Origin: JAGVSR01 sp964458265
GTDB taxonomy: Bacteria > Pseudomonadota > Alphaproteobacteria > Rhizobiales > Hyphomicrobiaceae
Assembly (NCBI GenBank): GCA_964458265.1
Contig: CAYWIF010000001.1
Coordinates: 248,001 to 312,000 of the forward strand
Length of the DNA: 64,000 nucleotides
Direction: 5' to 3'
Positions 32,463-41,355 of this stretch are shown here, piece by piece. The notes beneath the pieces are model-generated. The model saw only the letters and a list, made by a program, of their open reading frames with translations, did no database searches and was not told the origin of the DNA. A program made the position numbers and the translations under genes. How positions within the stretch are numbered: position 1 is the first letter of the stretch; each line of letters starts with the position of its first letter.

Positions 32463-35054
32463 TCAGGCAGCCGGCTTGATGATCTCACGGCGGCCGGTGC
32501 TGTTGGCCGGCGAGATCAGGCCGTCACGTTCCATGCGATCGATGATATCGGCGGCGCGGTTGTAGCCGATTTGCAGGCGGCGCTGGATGTAGCTGGTGGA
32601 GACCTTGCGTTCGCGCAGAACGATGTCGCGGGCGCGTTCATAAAGATCGTCGGCGGCGGGGCGGTCGGCGATGTTCGCGCCGGGTTCGGCGGCACCGTCG
32701 GTGATGCCATCGACGTAAGCCGGCTGGCCGCTGCTCTTCAGGTGCGTTGCGACGGCTTCAACCTCTTCGTCGGAGACGAATGGCCCGTGGACGCGCGTGA
32801 CCGAGCCAGCGCCGGTTGAGAACAGCATGTCGCCTTGGCCGAGGAGGTGTTCGGCGCCCTGCTCGTTGAGGATCGTGCGGCTGTCGATTTTGGAGGTGAC
32901 CTTGAAGCTGATGCGGGTCGGGAAGTTCGCCTTGATCGTGCCGGTGATGATGTCGACCGACGGACGCTGCGTCGCCATGATGAGATGGATGCCGGCTGCC
33001 CGCGCCATCTGGGCCAGGCGCTGGACGGCCAATTCGATGTCCTTGCCGGCGACGATCATCAGGTCGGCGAACTCGTCGACGACTATGACGATGAAGGGCA
33101 TGGGTTTGGCGTCGATCACCTGCGTTTCGTAGCGGGGTTCGCCGGTGGCGCGGTCGAAGCCGGTCTGGACTGTACGAGCGAGCGTTTCGCCGCGCTCGGC
33201 GGCAGCGCGGACGCGCTGATTGAAGGCTTCGATATTGCGCACGGAGAGTGCGGCCATCCGCTTGTAGCGCTCTTCCATTTCGGTGACGGCCCAGCCGAGC
33301 GCCGCGACGGCCTTGTGCGGATCAGTGACGACGGGCGTCAACAGATGCGGAATGCCGTTATAAACCGACAATTCCAGCATTTTCGGGTCGATCATTATGA
33401 GACGGCACTGGTCCGGCGCGAGGCGGTAGAGCAGCGACAGGATCATCGCGTTGACGCCGACGGATTTGCCGGAACCGGTGGTGCCGGCGACGAGAAGATG
33501 CGGCATGCGCGCGAGGTCGGCGATGACAGGTTCGCCGCCAATCGATTTGCCGAGAGCCAGCGGGAGCAGAGCCTTCGAGCCGCGAAAGGCTTCGCTTTCC
33601 AGCATGTCGCGCAAGACGACGGCATCGCGCTTCACGTTCGGCAGTTCCAGGCCGATGACGTTGCGGCCGGGCACGACGGCAGCGCGAACGCTGGTGACGC
33701 TCATGGAGCGGGCGATGTCGTCGGCGAGTGCGATGACGCGGGCGGATTTCGTACCGCGCGTCGGTTCGAACTCATACAGCGTGACGACGGGACCGGGTTT
33801 GATGTCGCGCATCTCGCCCTTGACGCCGTAGTCGGCCAGGACATCGAGAAGCTGCTGCGCGGTGGCGCGGGCGGCGGCTTGCGACTGCGCGAGATGGGTG
33901 CCTTGGGGCGCGGCGCGCTTCAGGAGGTCGAGCGGCGGGCGCGTCAATACGGCCGGCGACGCGGCGGCGCGGCGGGAGGGACGCGACGGCGGCATGCTTT
34001 GCGGACGCGGCAGTTCCGGTTCGGTGGATGGCTGGAAGTTGGCGGGAGCAAACCGGCGCGCGAGTTCACGGCTGCGGCGGCTTTCTTCGTCGAGACCGTC
34101 AAGATCTTCGCTGGCATCGTACCTGGAACCGGGCAGGACGTCGCGAACGCTGCCGAAGTGGGCGGCAAATTGCTCGGCGATGCCGGGGTCGCCTGCCTCG
34201 GCGATGGGGCCAAGCGGCTCGATGCGGTTGTCGACGGCGGCGAGCGGTTGCGGTGTCGGAAAGACATCGCGCAACCGCTGCCAGAGATTGGGCAGGGTTC
34301 CGGGCATGGGTTCGGCTTGGGTTTCCAGATGATGTTCGGGTGCGTCGAAGACCGGTTCGTGCGGCGGCGGAGCTGCCGCGTGGCGGCTGGTGGGCGGGGT
34401 GTGGCGGTCGCTGCGCATGCTGTTGTGCCAGCTTTCCACGGAACGGCTGGCGCGGAACTGGGTCCAGGCCGCTTGCGCGCTTTCCTTAGCGTCGGCGCCG
34501 GCACTTTCGGCCGCGGCGGCGATGCCTGCGGCAAGCAAGCCAAGACCCGCGATCGCCCAGGCCAGGGATGGGGTGGTCACGGAGCCAACGAAGGTGCGCA
34601 CGAAATTGGCGACAAGGTCACCGAGGATGCCGCCCATCGCATAGTGCAGCGGCCAACCGGAAATGACCGGCAGCGTCGAACAGGCCCCCGCCAGAAACAG
34701 GATCGACAGCGTGTAGAACGCGCCCCTGGTGCGGAAATAGATTACGCGCTCATTGCGGATCAAATCGAGGGCCCAAAGCATGGGCGCAAAGAGGGCAAAT
34801 ACGGCGCCGAAGCCCAGCATCTGGAGCAGAATGTCGGACAGGATCGCGCCGGCCGGACCGCCCGCGTTGCCGGTTCCGCCGCCGGTGCTGGTGAGGCTCG
34901 GATCGTTGGCGGACCAGGTGAGCAGGCTTGCCCAGGCGAAGGCGAGGAAGAGCAGGATCAGCACGCCGCCGGTGCGCGCGGTGAGGCCAAGCAAGCGTGC
35001 TTCCACGCGCTCGGGCAACAGGGCGTCATACTTTTCTTCACGCCACACGGACAT
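32463..35054 (-). CDS. ftsK: DNA translocase FtsK
   Basis: An 863-residue septal DNA pump that moves chromosome termini and activates dif recombination. Four N-terminal membrane segments (residues about 25-190) precede a Pro/Ala-rich linker. The motor has the P-loop LLVAGTTGSGKSVGVNAM, Walker B VIVVDEFADLMI, and ATQRPSVDIITGTIK. The C-terminal gamma winged helix ends near SYIQRRLQIGYNRAADIIDRMER. The ATG at 35054 starts the conserved cytoplasmic leader. It lies 16 bases after the aminotransferase gene and upstream of lolA. Confidence 0.97.
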   Translation of the reverse strand: MSVWREEKYDALLPERVEARLLGLTARTGGVLILLFLAFAWASLLTWSANDPSLTSTGGGTGNAGGPAGAILSDILLQMLGFGAVFALFAPMLWALDLIRNERVIYFRTRGAFYTLSILFLAGACSTLPVISGWPLHYAMGGILGDLVANFVRTFVGSVTTPSLAWAIAGLGLLAAGIAAAAESAGADAKESAQAAWTQFRASRSVESWHNSMRSDRHTPPTSRHAAAPPPHEPVFDAPEHHLETQAEPMPGTLPNLWQRLRDVFPTPQPLAAVDNRIEPLGPIAEAGDPGIAEQFAAHFGSVRDVLPGSRYDASEDLDGLDEESRRSRELARRFAPANFQPSTEPELPRPQSMPPSRPSRRAAASPAVLTRPPLDLLKRAAPQGTHLAQSQAAARATAQQLLDVLADYGVKGEMRDIKPGPVVTLYEFEPTRGTKSARVIALADDIARSMSVTSVRAAVVPGRNVIGLELPNVKRDAVVLRDMLESEAFRGSKALLPLALGKSIGGEPVIADLARMPHLLVAGTTGSGKSVGVNAMILSLLYRLAPDQCRLIMIDPKMLELSVYNGIPHLLTPVVTDPHKAVAALGWAVTEMEERYKRMAALSVRNIEAFNQRVRAAAERGETLARTVQTGFDRATGEPRYETQVIDAKPMPFIVIVVDEFADLMIVAGKDIELAVQRLAQMARAAGIHLIMATQRPSVDIITGTIKANFPTRISFKVTSKIDSRTILNEQGAEHLLGQGDMLFSTGAGSVTRVHGPFVSDEEVEAVATHLKSSGQPAYVDGITDGAAEPGANIADRPAADDLYERARDIVLRERKVSTSYIQRRLQIGYNRAADIIDRMERDGLISPANSTGRREIIKPAA

Positions 35055-35070
35055 CGGCACGAACGTTTCT

Positions 35071-36309
35071 TTACGCTGAAACCTGAACGATTCGTTCGAG
35101 CGCCTCCTGCACGACACCGGCCGGCTGGACCAGGGCAACCCGGACATAAGCGTCGCCGGGGTTGCGCCCATCCCGCCCCGGCTGGGCGAGGAAAGCACCA
35201 GGTATCACCTTGACGCCGAAGGATTTCCATAAGGTTACCGCAGCGTTGGCGCCGCCGCCGAGATGGCTCATATCAAGCCAAAGGCAGAAGCCGCCGGCGG
35301 GGCGGCTGTAGCCGAAATGGCCAGTCAGAATGGCGTCCGCGGCAGCGAACTTGCGGCGGTAGACGGCGCGGGCGGCCTCGACGTGGTCCTCGTCGTTCCA
35401 GGCGGCGGCGGAAGCATGTTGGATGGGGCCGGAGACCTGCGGCGCGCACATGTTCCGGATCTCGCCGTAGGCCTCCAAGAAATCGCGGTCGCCCGCGCAA
35501 AAGCCCGAACGCAGGCCCGGCAGATTGGACCGCTTGGACAGCGAGTTGAAAACCACGAGGTTGCGGAAACGATCCGGGGTTGCGGCCGCGACGGTGAGCG
35601 CGCCGATGGGCGCGGCGTGCGTATAAATCTCGGAGTAGCACTCGTCGAAGAACAGCATGAAGCCGTGACGCCGGGCGAGGCTTAACGCTTTTTCAATGTA
35701 GGCACGATCGGCGACGGCGCCCTGCGGATTGGATGGCGAGCCGATAAAGAGAGCGACGGTGCGGTCGAGGAGCAGCGTGTCGGCTGCAAGCGCATCGAGG
35801 TCCGGGAGAAAGCCCGTTTCGCGCGTTGCGTTCAGGAGCACAGCCTCCGCGCCGCATCCCAAAGCCCCCGCCACATAGGCCGAATAGTACGGATTGCACA
35901 TAAGGATTGCCGGACTGGCCACGTCGCGTTTGCGGCCAACCGTTGGAATACAGGCAAACGTCAGGCCTTCGCGCGACCCGTTCAGGGCCAAGATTTCCGT
36001 CGCGGGGTCGATGTCGACGCCGTGCCGCCGGCCGATCCACCGAGCAATGGCCGCGCGCAGTTCGTCTGTGCCTCTGATCGGCGGATACCTCCCGAAAGAG
36101 TCCGAGGCTTCCGCAATCTTGGCCGCGATGAATTCCGGCATCGCTTCGCGCGGTTCGCCGATGGTCAATTCGATCGGGCGGGCATGACCAGGTTCGATGC
36201 CGTCGAGCAGTGCGCGGAGTTGCGTGAACGGTGAGCGGATGGTGCCATCCATGAGCGCCGATATCCCGCGGATGTGCCCGGCGGACTCACGCTCTGCAAA
36301 TTTCGTCAT
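35071..36309 (-). CDS. PLP-dependent aminotransferase, DapC-like
   Basis: A 412-residue fold-type I class I/II aminotransferase. The N-terminal PIELTIGEPR, the NGSREGL segment, FFDECYSEIY, and the PLP lysine in NSLSKRSNLPGLRSGF match alphaproteobacterial N-succinyldiaminopimelate aminotransferases encoded beside ftsK. It would then supply the step between dapB and dapF. Substrate assignment is inferred from similarity. The ATG at 36309 has GGAGTGAG upstream; the ATG at 36252 is the alternative. Confidence 0.85.
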   Translation of the reverse strand: MTKFAERESAGHIRGISALMDGTIRSPFTQLRALLDGIEPGHARPIELTIGEPREAMPEFIAAKIAEASDSFGRYPPIRGTDELRAAIARWIGRRHGVDIDPATEILALNGSREGLTFACIPTVGRKRDVASPAILMCNPYYSAYVAGALGCGAEAVLLNATRETGFLPDLDALAADTLLLDRTVALFIGSPSNPQGAVADRAYIEKALSLARRHGFMLFFDECYSEIYTHAAPIGALTVAAATPDRFRNLVVFNSLSKRSNLPGLRSGFCAGDRDFLEAYGEIRNMCAPQVSGPIQHASAAAWNDEDHVEAARAVYRRKFAAADAILTGHFGYSRPAGGFCLWLDMSHLGGGANAAVTLWKSFGVKVIPGAFLAQPGRDGRNPGDAYVRVALVQPAGVVQEALERIVQVSA

Positions 36310-36369
36310 CGGCACACTCACTCCGGTCTCAATGCGCGCGGCGAATCGCTTATCCTTTTGCAGACGTGC

Positions 36370-36385
36370 CGTCCACACGTGGACG
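36370..36385. promoter_or_regulatory. CGTCCAC-N2-GTGGACG palindrome between divergent genes
   Basis: A perfect 16-base palindrome lies between the DapC-like gene (minus) and the cysteine-rich exported protein gene (plus). It is a plausible shared operator; nothing identifies the regulator. Confidence 0.45.
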
Positions 36386-36511
36386 TCAAGCAGCGGATGC
36401 GCCGGTCAGTACCCTTTCCGCCAACAATGAAGAGCCGGCGCGGTGCAAGCGGCGGCGGCATCTAATATCAACGTCACAGGCGCGGCGCCGACCGTGCCAC
36501 AGGGGGTTCGC

Positions 36512-36829
36512 TTGAAATCACTCGCATCGCTATGCCGTCCGCTGACGGCTGCCGCCGCAGCGGCTCTGGCCGCCATCGCGCTGACCGCAGGGTCCGCTTA
36601 CGCCAGAGACGTCAGCCCCGCCGTCAAGCGGGCCTGCGCCAACGACTACTTCGCCCATTGCAGCATGCATCCCGTCGGCACACCGGCGGTTCGCAAGTGC
36701 ATGCGCGCGGTTGGTCCGCGCCTGTCGAAGCCGTGCATCGGAGCGCTTGTTGCGGCCGGTGAAGTTACGGCGCGCGACCGCAAGCGCTACAAGACAGCAT
36801 CGAAAAACGGCAAATCCCGCCGCAACTGA
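36512..36829 (+). CDS. Small cysteine-rich exported protein
   Basis: A 105-residue protein starting at a TTG that is supported by AGGGGG six bases upstream; no ATG is available near it, though a GTG opens the frame at 36443. An Ala-rich signal peptide ends near AYARD. The mature part has cysteines at 42, 50, 63 and 75 (CANDYFAHCSMHPVGT, RKCMRAVGPRLSKPC), spaced like Cys-rich (GLG1-type) repeats found in small periplasmic proteins of Hyphomicrobiales. Function is unknown. A strong terminator follows. Confidence 0.72.
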   Translation: MKSLASLCRPLTAAAAAALAAIALTAGSAYARDVSPAVKRACANDYFAHCSMHPVGTPAVRKCMRAVGPRLSKPCIGALVAAGEVTARDRKRYKTASKNGKSRRN

Positions 36830-36870
36830 GTTCGCCACGCAGCAGCAGTGCATCGTTGACACATGAAGAA

Positions 36871-36907
36871 GCCCGGCGCGCCTTTCGGTTCGCCGGGCCA
36901 TTTTTTT
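36871..36907 (+). terminator. Terminator of the cysteine-rich protein gene
   Basis: GCCCGGCG (36871-36878) pairs with CGCCGGGC (36891-36898), followed by seven T after two bases. Confidence 0.9.
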
Positions 36908-36923
36908 GATTCAGGCGACGGGA

Positions 36924-38153
36924 TCAGACGCGGCCCATGCGAACGTCTTCTTCCGGATTAGCGCCGATTTTATGAATCGAAAGGTCGGCACCCTGGCGCT
37001 CTTCCTCAGGTGTTAGACGAATACCGACCGTCGCTTTCAGGACACCGTAAACGGCAAGACCGGCGATGAAGCCGAACGCGGCGCCAGCGACAGAGCCGGC
37101 AAGCTGCGCTGCGAACGTCACGCCGCCGAGGCCGCCCAACGCTTCCAGGCCGAAGATACCGCACGCGATTCCGCCCCACAGTCCGCAAAGGCCGTGCAGC
37201 GGCCAAACGCCCAGCACGTCGTCGATCCCCCAGCGGTTGGTTGCGATCTGGAACATCTGGACGAAGATCAGTCCAGCCACGGCTCCCGTTGCGAGCGCGC
37301 CGACCGGATGCATCAGATCGGAACCGGCGCAGACCGCGACAAGGCCCGCGAGCGCGCCGTTGTGGACGAAGCCGGGGTCGTTGCGGCCGGCGAACAGGGC
37401 GGCGATGATGCCGCCGCACATGGCGAGCAGCGAGTTCATCGCGACGAGACCGGAGATGCCCTTGAGGCTCTGGGCGCTCATGACGTTGAAGCCGAACCAG
37501 CCGACGCAAAGCATCCACGAGCCCATCGCCAGCCACGGAATCGACGACGGCGGAATGCCGAACGAGCGGCCCTTGTCGTAGCGTCCCAAGCGTGCGCCGA
37601 GCAGCATGACAGCGGCGAGCCCGACCCAGCCGCCGAAGGCATGAACGACGATGGAGCCGGCAAAGTCATGGAAATCGGCGCCGAGCGTTTCCTTGAACAA
37701 CCCATCCTGAAGACCGAAATTGCGGTTCCAGACCGCGCCTTCGATGAGCGGATAGGCCAGACCGACGATGACGGCCGTAGCGATACACTGGGCCGAGAAG
37801 CGCGCACGTTCGGCGATGCCACCCGAGACAATGGCCGGGATAGCCGCCGCGAACGTGCACAGGAAGAAGAATTTCACCAGCGAGAGACCCTGCAGCCCGA
37901 AGCCTTCGGCGCCGCCAGCTATGGCTGACGCGGGCGCCAGGAAGCTGACGCCGTAAGCGACCCAGTAGCCGATGAAGAAATAGGTCACGGTCGAGATGGC
38001 GAAGTCGACCAGGATTTTCACGAGCGCGTTGACCTGATTCTTGTGGCGGACCGTGCCCACCTCCAGAAACGCGAAGCCGCCGTGCATGGCGAAGACGAGG
38101 ATCGCCCCCATCAATAGAAAGAAGACGTCCGAACCGGTCTGAAGTTGTTCCAT
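36924..38153 (-). CDS. Second ammonium transporter (Amt/Rh type, no signal peptide)
   Basis: A 409-residue Amt-family channel distinct from the linked AmtB. The first helix starts directly at FFLLMGAILVFAMHGGFAFLEVGTV. Candidate pore histidines are in SIVVHAFGGWVGLAAV and VWPLHGLCGLWGG. It is shorter and lacks the exported N-terminus of AmtB. No glnK copy is beside it. A sigma-54-like element lies about 82 bases upstream, so both transporters seem nitrogen controlled. The ribosome site is AGGGGG. Confidence 0.93.
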   Translation of the reverse strand: MEQLQTGSDVFFLLMGAILVFAMHGGFAFLEVGTVRHKNQVNALVKILVDFAISTVTYFFIGYWVAYGVSFLAPASAIAGGAEGFGLQGLSLVKFFFLCTFAAAIPAIVSGGIAERARFSAQCIATAVIVGLAYPLIEGAVWNRNFGLQDGLFKETLGADFHDFAGSIVVHAFGGWVGLAAVMLLGARLGRYDKGRSFGIPPSSIPWLAMGSWMLCVGWFGFNVMSAQSLKGISGLVAMNSLLAMCGGIIAALFAGRNDPGFVHNGALAGLVAVCAGSDLMHPVGALATGAVAGLIFVQMFQIATNRWGIDDVLGVWPLHGLCGLWGGIACGIFGLEALGGLGGVTFAAQLAGSVAGAAFGFIAGLAVYGVLKATVGIRLTPEEERQGADLSIHKIGANPEEDVRMGRV

Positions 38154-38234
38154 ATCCCCCTGCTCCCACCGCTTGATGTTTTTTTGCGCAGCCGCCCTTC
38201 GATTGCGCGGTCTGCATCAGCGAGGCGCAGGGTG

Positions 38235-38250
38235 ATCAAGTTTTATGCCA
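38235..38250 (-). promoter_or_regulatory. Sigma-54-like promoter of the second amt gene
   Basis: Read on the minus strand, TGGCAT-N5-TTGAT fits the -24/-12 pattern and has the same TTGA variant as the glnK-amtB promoter. Its distance to the start codon is about 82 bases. Confidence 0.55.
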
Positions 38251-38293
38251 ATTCATCGATGGAAAAAGTCTCGTGGAATTGCAAGGCTCTACG

Positions 38294-38329
38294 AAAAACG
38301 GGCTGGAGCCGCGCGTGCAGCTCCAGCCC
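38294..38329 (-). terminator. Terminator of the 38383-39264 gene
   Basis: A perfect 10-bp stem (38300-38309 with 38320-38329) is followed by five T on the minus strand. It separates the hypothetical gene from the second amt gene. Confidence 0.88.
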
Positions 38330-38382
38330 GAATTCTCATCATTGGCCTGCCTATATTGCAGGCAGTGCGAGCACAAAGCCGC

Positions 38383-39264
38383 TCAGCGCGTGCGGCGCGG
38401 GTTCCGGTAGAGGTCGGCTTCCTGGGCCTCGATGCGCGGCTTGATTTTGCCGCGACGGACATCGCGGTAGAGCGCTTTCATGTGGCGGCGGCTGTCGGCA
38501 TTGAAGATCAACATACCGGCGAAGAGCTTCATGACCGTCATGAGCCGGCGATCGGCATGGCCTTCCTTGACCTTGCCGTACCACTTGCCGCCCAGCGAAA
38601 AGACTTTGCCGTCTAGCGCGCCGACGACTTTGCCTTGCTGGTCGTAGAGCGTGTAGTCGCCGCCGAGGTCGATCAGATCGCGCTTCAGACGATAAAACTC
38701 GGGCTGGTTGTCGTTCATCAGGAAGAACGAGAAGTTCTCCGGCATGAGGGGCCACTTGTTGGCCGACCGCTCCAGGTAGATGAGGAAGTTGTCGTCGTCC
38801 GTGTTGATCGAGAAGGCGGTGACGGGAAGTCCGCGCGAGCCGATCGTCATTTGCAGGCTGCGACCGACCATCAGATCCATGGTGGCGCGCCAGTTGACCG
38901 TTTCGTTGAACAACTTGAAGACGAGGCGCTTGTCCATGCCCGACTTCTGTTTCCAGAGATCTTCGCGGTAGCCGATGAGGCCGGTGCGCTCTCCGTTCTC
39001 GATGATTTCGGCGAAGATATCCATGTCGGCTGTGAACTGGCGCGACTTCGCGCGGTTGCGCGAGCGCTTGTAAATGCCGAACTCGATGGAATTGAAGTTC
39101 GTGATCCAGACATCAACGGTGAACCGGTGCCAGCCATCCTTGCCGACTTTGGGGGATTTGGACGAGCCCTTCTTGGCCGACCGTTCGGCAACCTCTTCGC
39201 GCGCGGCATCCTGAGCGGCGGCTTCCGCGGCCGCATTTGAGCTGCGGGCAACGATGGTCGTCAT
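38383..39264 (-). CDS. Conserved hypothetical protein
   Basis: A 293-residue soluble protein with an Ala/Glu/Lys-rich N-terminus (about 45 residues) and a mixed alpha/beta body. No signal peptide or membrane segment is seen. The segment YTLYDQQGKVVGALDGKVFSLGGKWYGKV has the repeated strand-turn-strand look of LURP-one/Tubby-like barrels, but this is a weak resemblance. It has its own strong terminator, so it is monocistronic and probably well expressed. Function is unknown. Confidence 0.7.
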   Translation of the reverse strand: MTTIVARSSNAAAEAAAQDAAREEVAERSAKKGSSKSPKVGKDGWHRFTVDVWITNFNSIEFGIYKRSRNRAKSRQFTADMDIFAEIIENGERTGLIGYREDLWKQKSGMDKRLVFKLFNETVNWRATMDLMVGRSLQMTIGSRGLPVTAFSINTDDDNFLIYLERSANKWPLMPENFSFFLMNDNQPEFYRLKRDLIDLGGDYTLYDQQGKVVGALDGKVFSLGGKWYGKVKEGHADRRLMTVMKLFAGMLIFNADSRRHMKALYRDVRRGKIKPRIEAQEADLYRNPRRTR

Positions 39265-39374
39265 GGGGCTCTCCTCGGCGAGAATCAGTTGCTGGACGGT
39301 AGCATCGCGCCCGCGGACGCCGACCCGGAGAGGCCGGCCGCGGTTTCAATTGTTGTGGGAAACTTGGCCGCCGC

Positions 39375-40040
39375 TCAGCGCCGGGGGCCGAAGATCGCGC
39401 TGCCGACGCGGACGTGCGTCGCACCGAGCGCAATCGCCGTCTCGAAGTCGTCGCTCATGCCCATGCTGAGGCCGGTGAGGCCGTTTTCGGAGGCGAGTTT
39501 GGCGAGCAGGGCAAAGTGGAGGGCGGGCTCTTCATCGACCGGCGGGATACACATGAGGCCGGTGATCGGAAGTTCCAATTTGTTGCGGCACACGTTGACG
39601 AAGGCTGACGTCATCGTGGGCGGGATGCCGGCCTTTTGCGGTTCCTCGCCCGTGTTGACCTGAACGAAAAGCTGCGGGCTACGGCCCTGCTTCTGGATTT
39701 CGGCGGCAATCGCCTCGGCGATCTTCGGCCGGTCGACGGTGTGGATCGCGTCGAAGAGTTCGACTGCTTCTTTCGTTTTGTTGGATTGCAGCGGGCCGAT
39801 GAGATGGAGATCGACATCCGTGATGCGTTGCCGCAGCGGCGGCCATTTCGTCTTGGCTTCCTGCACGCGGTTTTCGCCAAAGGCTCGCTGACCGGCCTCT
39901 ATGAAGGGCAAGATCGCATCCTCGCCATAGGTTTTACTGACGGCGACGAGCGTGATGCCCGCAGGGTCGCGGTTGGCTCCCTTGGCGGCCAATTCTATGC
40001 GGCTCTGGATGTCGCGGAGGGCTGCGGCGGGATCGGTCAT
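39375..40040 (-). CDS. YggS-family pyridoxal phosphate homeostasis protein
   Basis: A 221-residue fold-type III PLP-binding protein that buffers PLP and affects amino acid pools. The PLP lysine is in LVAVSKTYG, and FGENRVQEAKTKW, HLIGPLQSNKTK and LSMGMSDDFETAIALGATHVRVGSAIFG are family hallmarks. Its ATG overlaps the fic stop by four bases (ATGA), so it is translationally coupled to fic, an unusual pairing. Confidence 0.93.
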   Translation of the reverse strand: MTDPAAALRDIQSRIELAAKGANRDPAGITLVAVSKTYGEDAILPFIEAGQRAFGENRVQEAKTKWPPLRQRITDVDLHLIGPLQSNKTKEAVELFDAIHTVDRPKIAEAIAAEIQKQGRSPQLFVQVNTGEEPQKAGIPPTMTSAFVNVCRNKLELPITGLMCIPPVDEEPALHFALLAKLASENGLTGLSMGMSDDFETAIALGATHVRVGSAIFGPRR

Positions 40041-41221
40041 TTCGATGTCTTGGTGCGGGCCGGCTCGGCCTGTGGGCGCGGATAAGGCGCGAAGTCGTGC
40101 GTATCGTTCGACAGGAGGTCGATGTACTTGCGGTTAATGAACACCTTGTCGCGCCACACTTTCTCTTCTTGCAACACGCCGATGGCGACGAGTTCCTTCA
40201 GATACCCCGAAACGGCGTGGCGCCGCCCCAGACCGATCTCCGTCAAGTTTTCGATACGGCAATAGGGCTGCGTGAAGATAACTTCGATGAGATCGCGTGA
40301 ATAGATGCGGCGCGCATTGGCCCTTACAAACTCAGCGGTATCGAGCATCAAAGCGTTGATGGCCCGCACCTTGCTGTTCGTCCAGCGCGCCGTTTGTTCC
40401 ACGGCTGTCAGCATGTAGATAATCCAAGGCTCCCATTCGCCTTTCCGGGTGACCGCAGCAAGCGCCGCGTAGTAGTCGCTGCGCGTCTGGAGGATGTAGC
40501 GGCTCAGGTAGAGCGTCGGCTTATCGAGCAGCCCGGCCTGCACAAGGTAGAGCAGATTGAGGATGCGTCCGGTTCGTCCGTTTCCGTCACCGAACGGATG
40601 GATGGCTTCGAATTGATAATGCTGGACGGCCATTCTGATTACCGGGTCAATGTCGCTTTCGGTGTTGACGTAGCGCTCCCAGTCACCGAGCAGGTCGCGG
40701 ATCAGCGGAGCGCCGTCCGGCGGCGTGTAGATGACTTCGCCGGTCAGGCCGTTCTTCAGCGTGGTTCCCGGGGTCGCCCGAATATCCAAGTTGGTTGCGG
40801 TGATGGTCTGGCAGGTATCAACGGCAATGCGCACGGACAGGGGACGCTCTCCGATTGCCTGAAAGCCCTGGTGCAAGGCGGTGCGGTAACGCAAGGCTTC
40901 CTTGGCCGCGGGATCGGTCGAAGCGGACTCGTGGCCGAGGCTGGCTTCGCGAAACAACGAGTCATTCGTCGTGACGATATTTTCTATTTCGGAGCTGGCG
41001 CGGGCTTCCAACATGGGAATGGCGTTGATGAGCACGGACTGATCCGGAATGAGCTGGCCCGCGACCTTGAGCGAGGCGAGCTCGGCGCGCGTGGCAACGC
41101 ATTTCTTCAGGACGGCCCGGGTCTCAAGTTCAACCGCCGGCGGCAAAAGCGGGAGGGAATTGTACGGCCGCGCGGGATCCGGGGGGCTGTGCTTGACGGC
41201 TTTAGCGGTGGCCTTGGCCAT
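40037..41221 (-). CDS. Fic-domain AMP-transferase, class II (self-inhibited)
   Basis: A 394-residue Fic protein. The catalytic motif HPFGDGNGRTGR (208-219) is intact, and the flap is LTGEVIYTPPDGAPLIRDLL. The inhibitory helix motif S-x3-E-N is met by S76 to N81 in ARASSEIENI, placing it in class II, where the inhibitor is N-terminal in the same chain. A C-terminal winged-helix-like region (RIENLTEIGLGRRHAVSGYLKELVAIG) follows. It probably transfers AMP to a protein target. It is co-transcribed with yggS. Confidence 0.92.
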   Translation of the reverse strand: MAKATAKAVKHSPPDPARPYNSLPLLPPAVELETRAVLKKCVATRAELASLKVAGQLIPDQSVLINAIPMLEARASSEIENIVTTNDSLFREASLGHESASTDPAAKEALRYRTALHQGFQAIGERPLSVRIAVDTCQTITATNLDIRATPGTTLKNGLTGEVIYTPPDGAPLIRDLLGDWERYVNTESDIDPVIRMAVQHYQFEAIHPFGDGNGRTGRILNLLYLVQAGLLDKPTLYLSRYILQTRSDYYAALAAVTRKGEWEPWIIYMLTAVEQTARWTNSKVRAINALMLDTAEFVRANARRIYSRDLIEVIFTQPYCRIENLTEIGLGRRHAVSGYLKELVAIGVLQEEKVWRDKVFINRKYIDLLSNDTHDFAPYPRPQAEPARTKTSK

Positions 41222-41253
41222 GTCTCATGTCCGTTTTTGGCGGGTTTTGACGT

Positions 41254-41328
41254 ATGAGGGTGTCCTCATGGGCGAATCGTACGCATGATAGCGGTTATTG
41301 TGGTCGATTTTTACTAATTTTCGACCAC
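41254..41328. repeat. Two inverted repeats upstream of fic
   Basis: ATGAGG-GTGT-CCTCAT (41254-41269) and GTGGTCGA-N13-TCGACCAC (41300-41307 with 41321-41328) are perfect dyads in the region between fic and leuS. They add to the regulatory density beside the triple palindrome array. Confidence 0.5.
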
Positions 41329-41355
41329 GACGGCTGGGACATGGCAGGCAATCGG

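Noticed and set aside
32835..35213. A 792-codon open frame on the plus strand, opposite ftsK
   Set aside because: It mirrors the FtsK codons in a GC-rich genome. Its product is Gly/Ala/Asp/Arg-rich without any known domain, while the minus strand encodes a complete FtsK.
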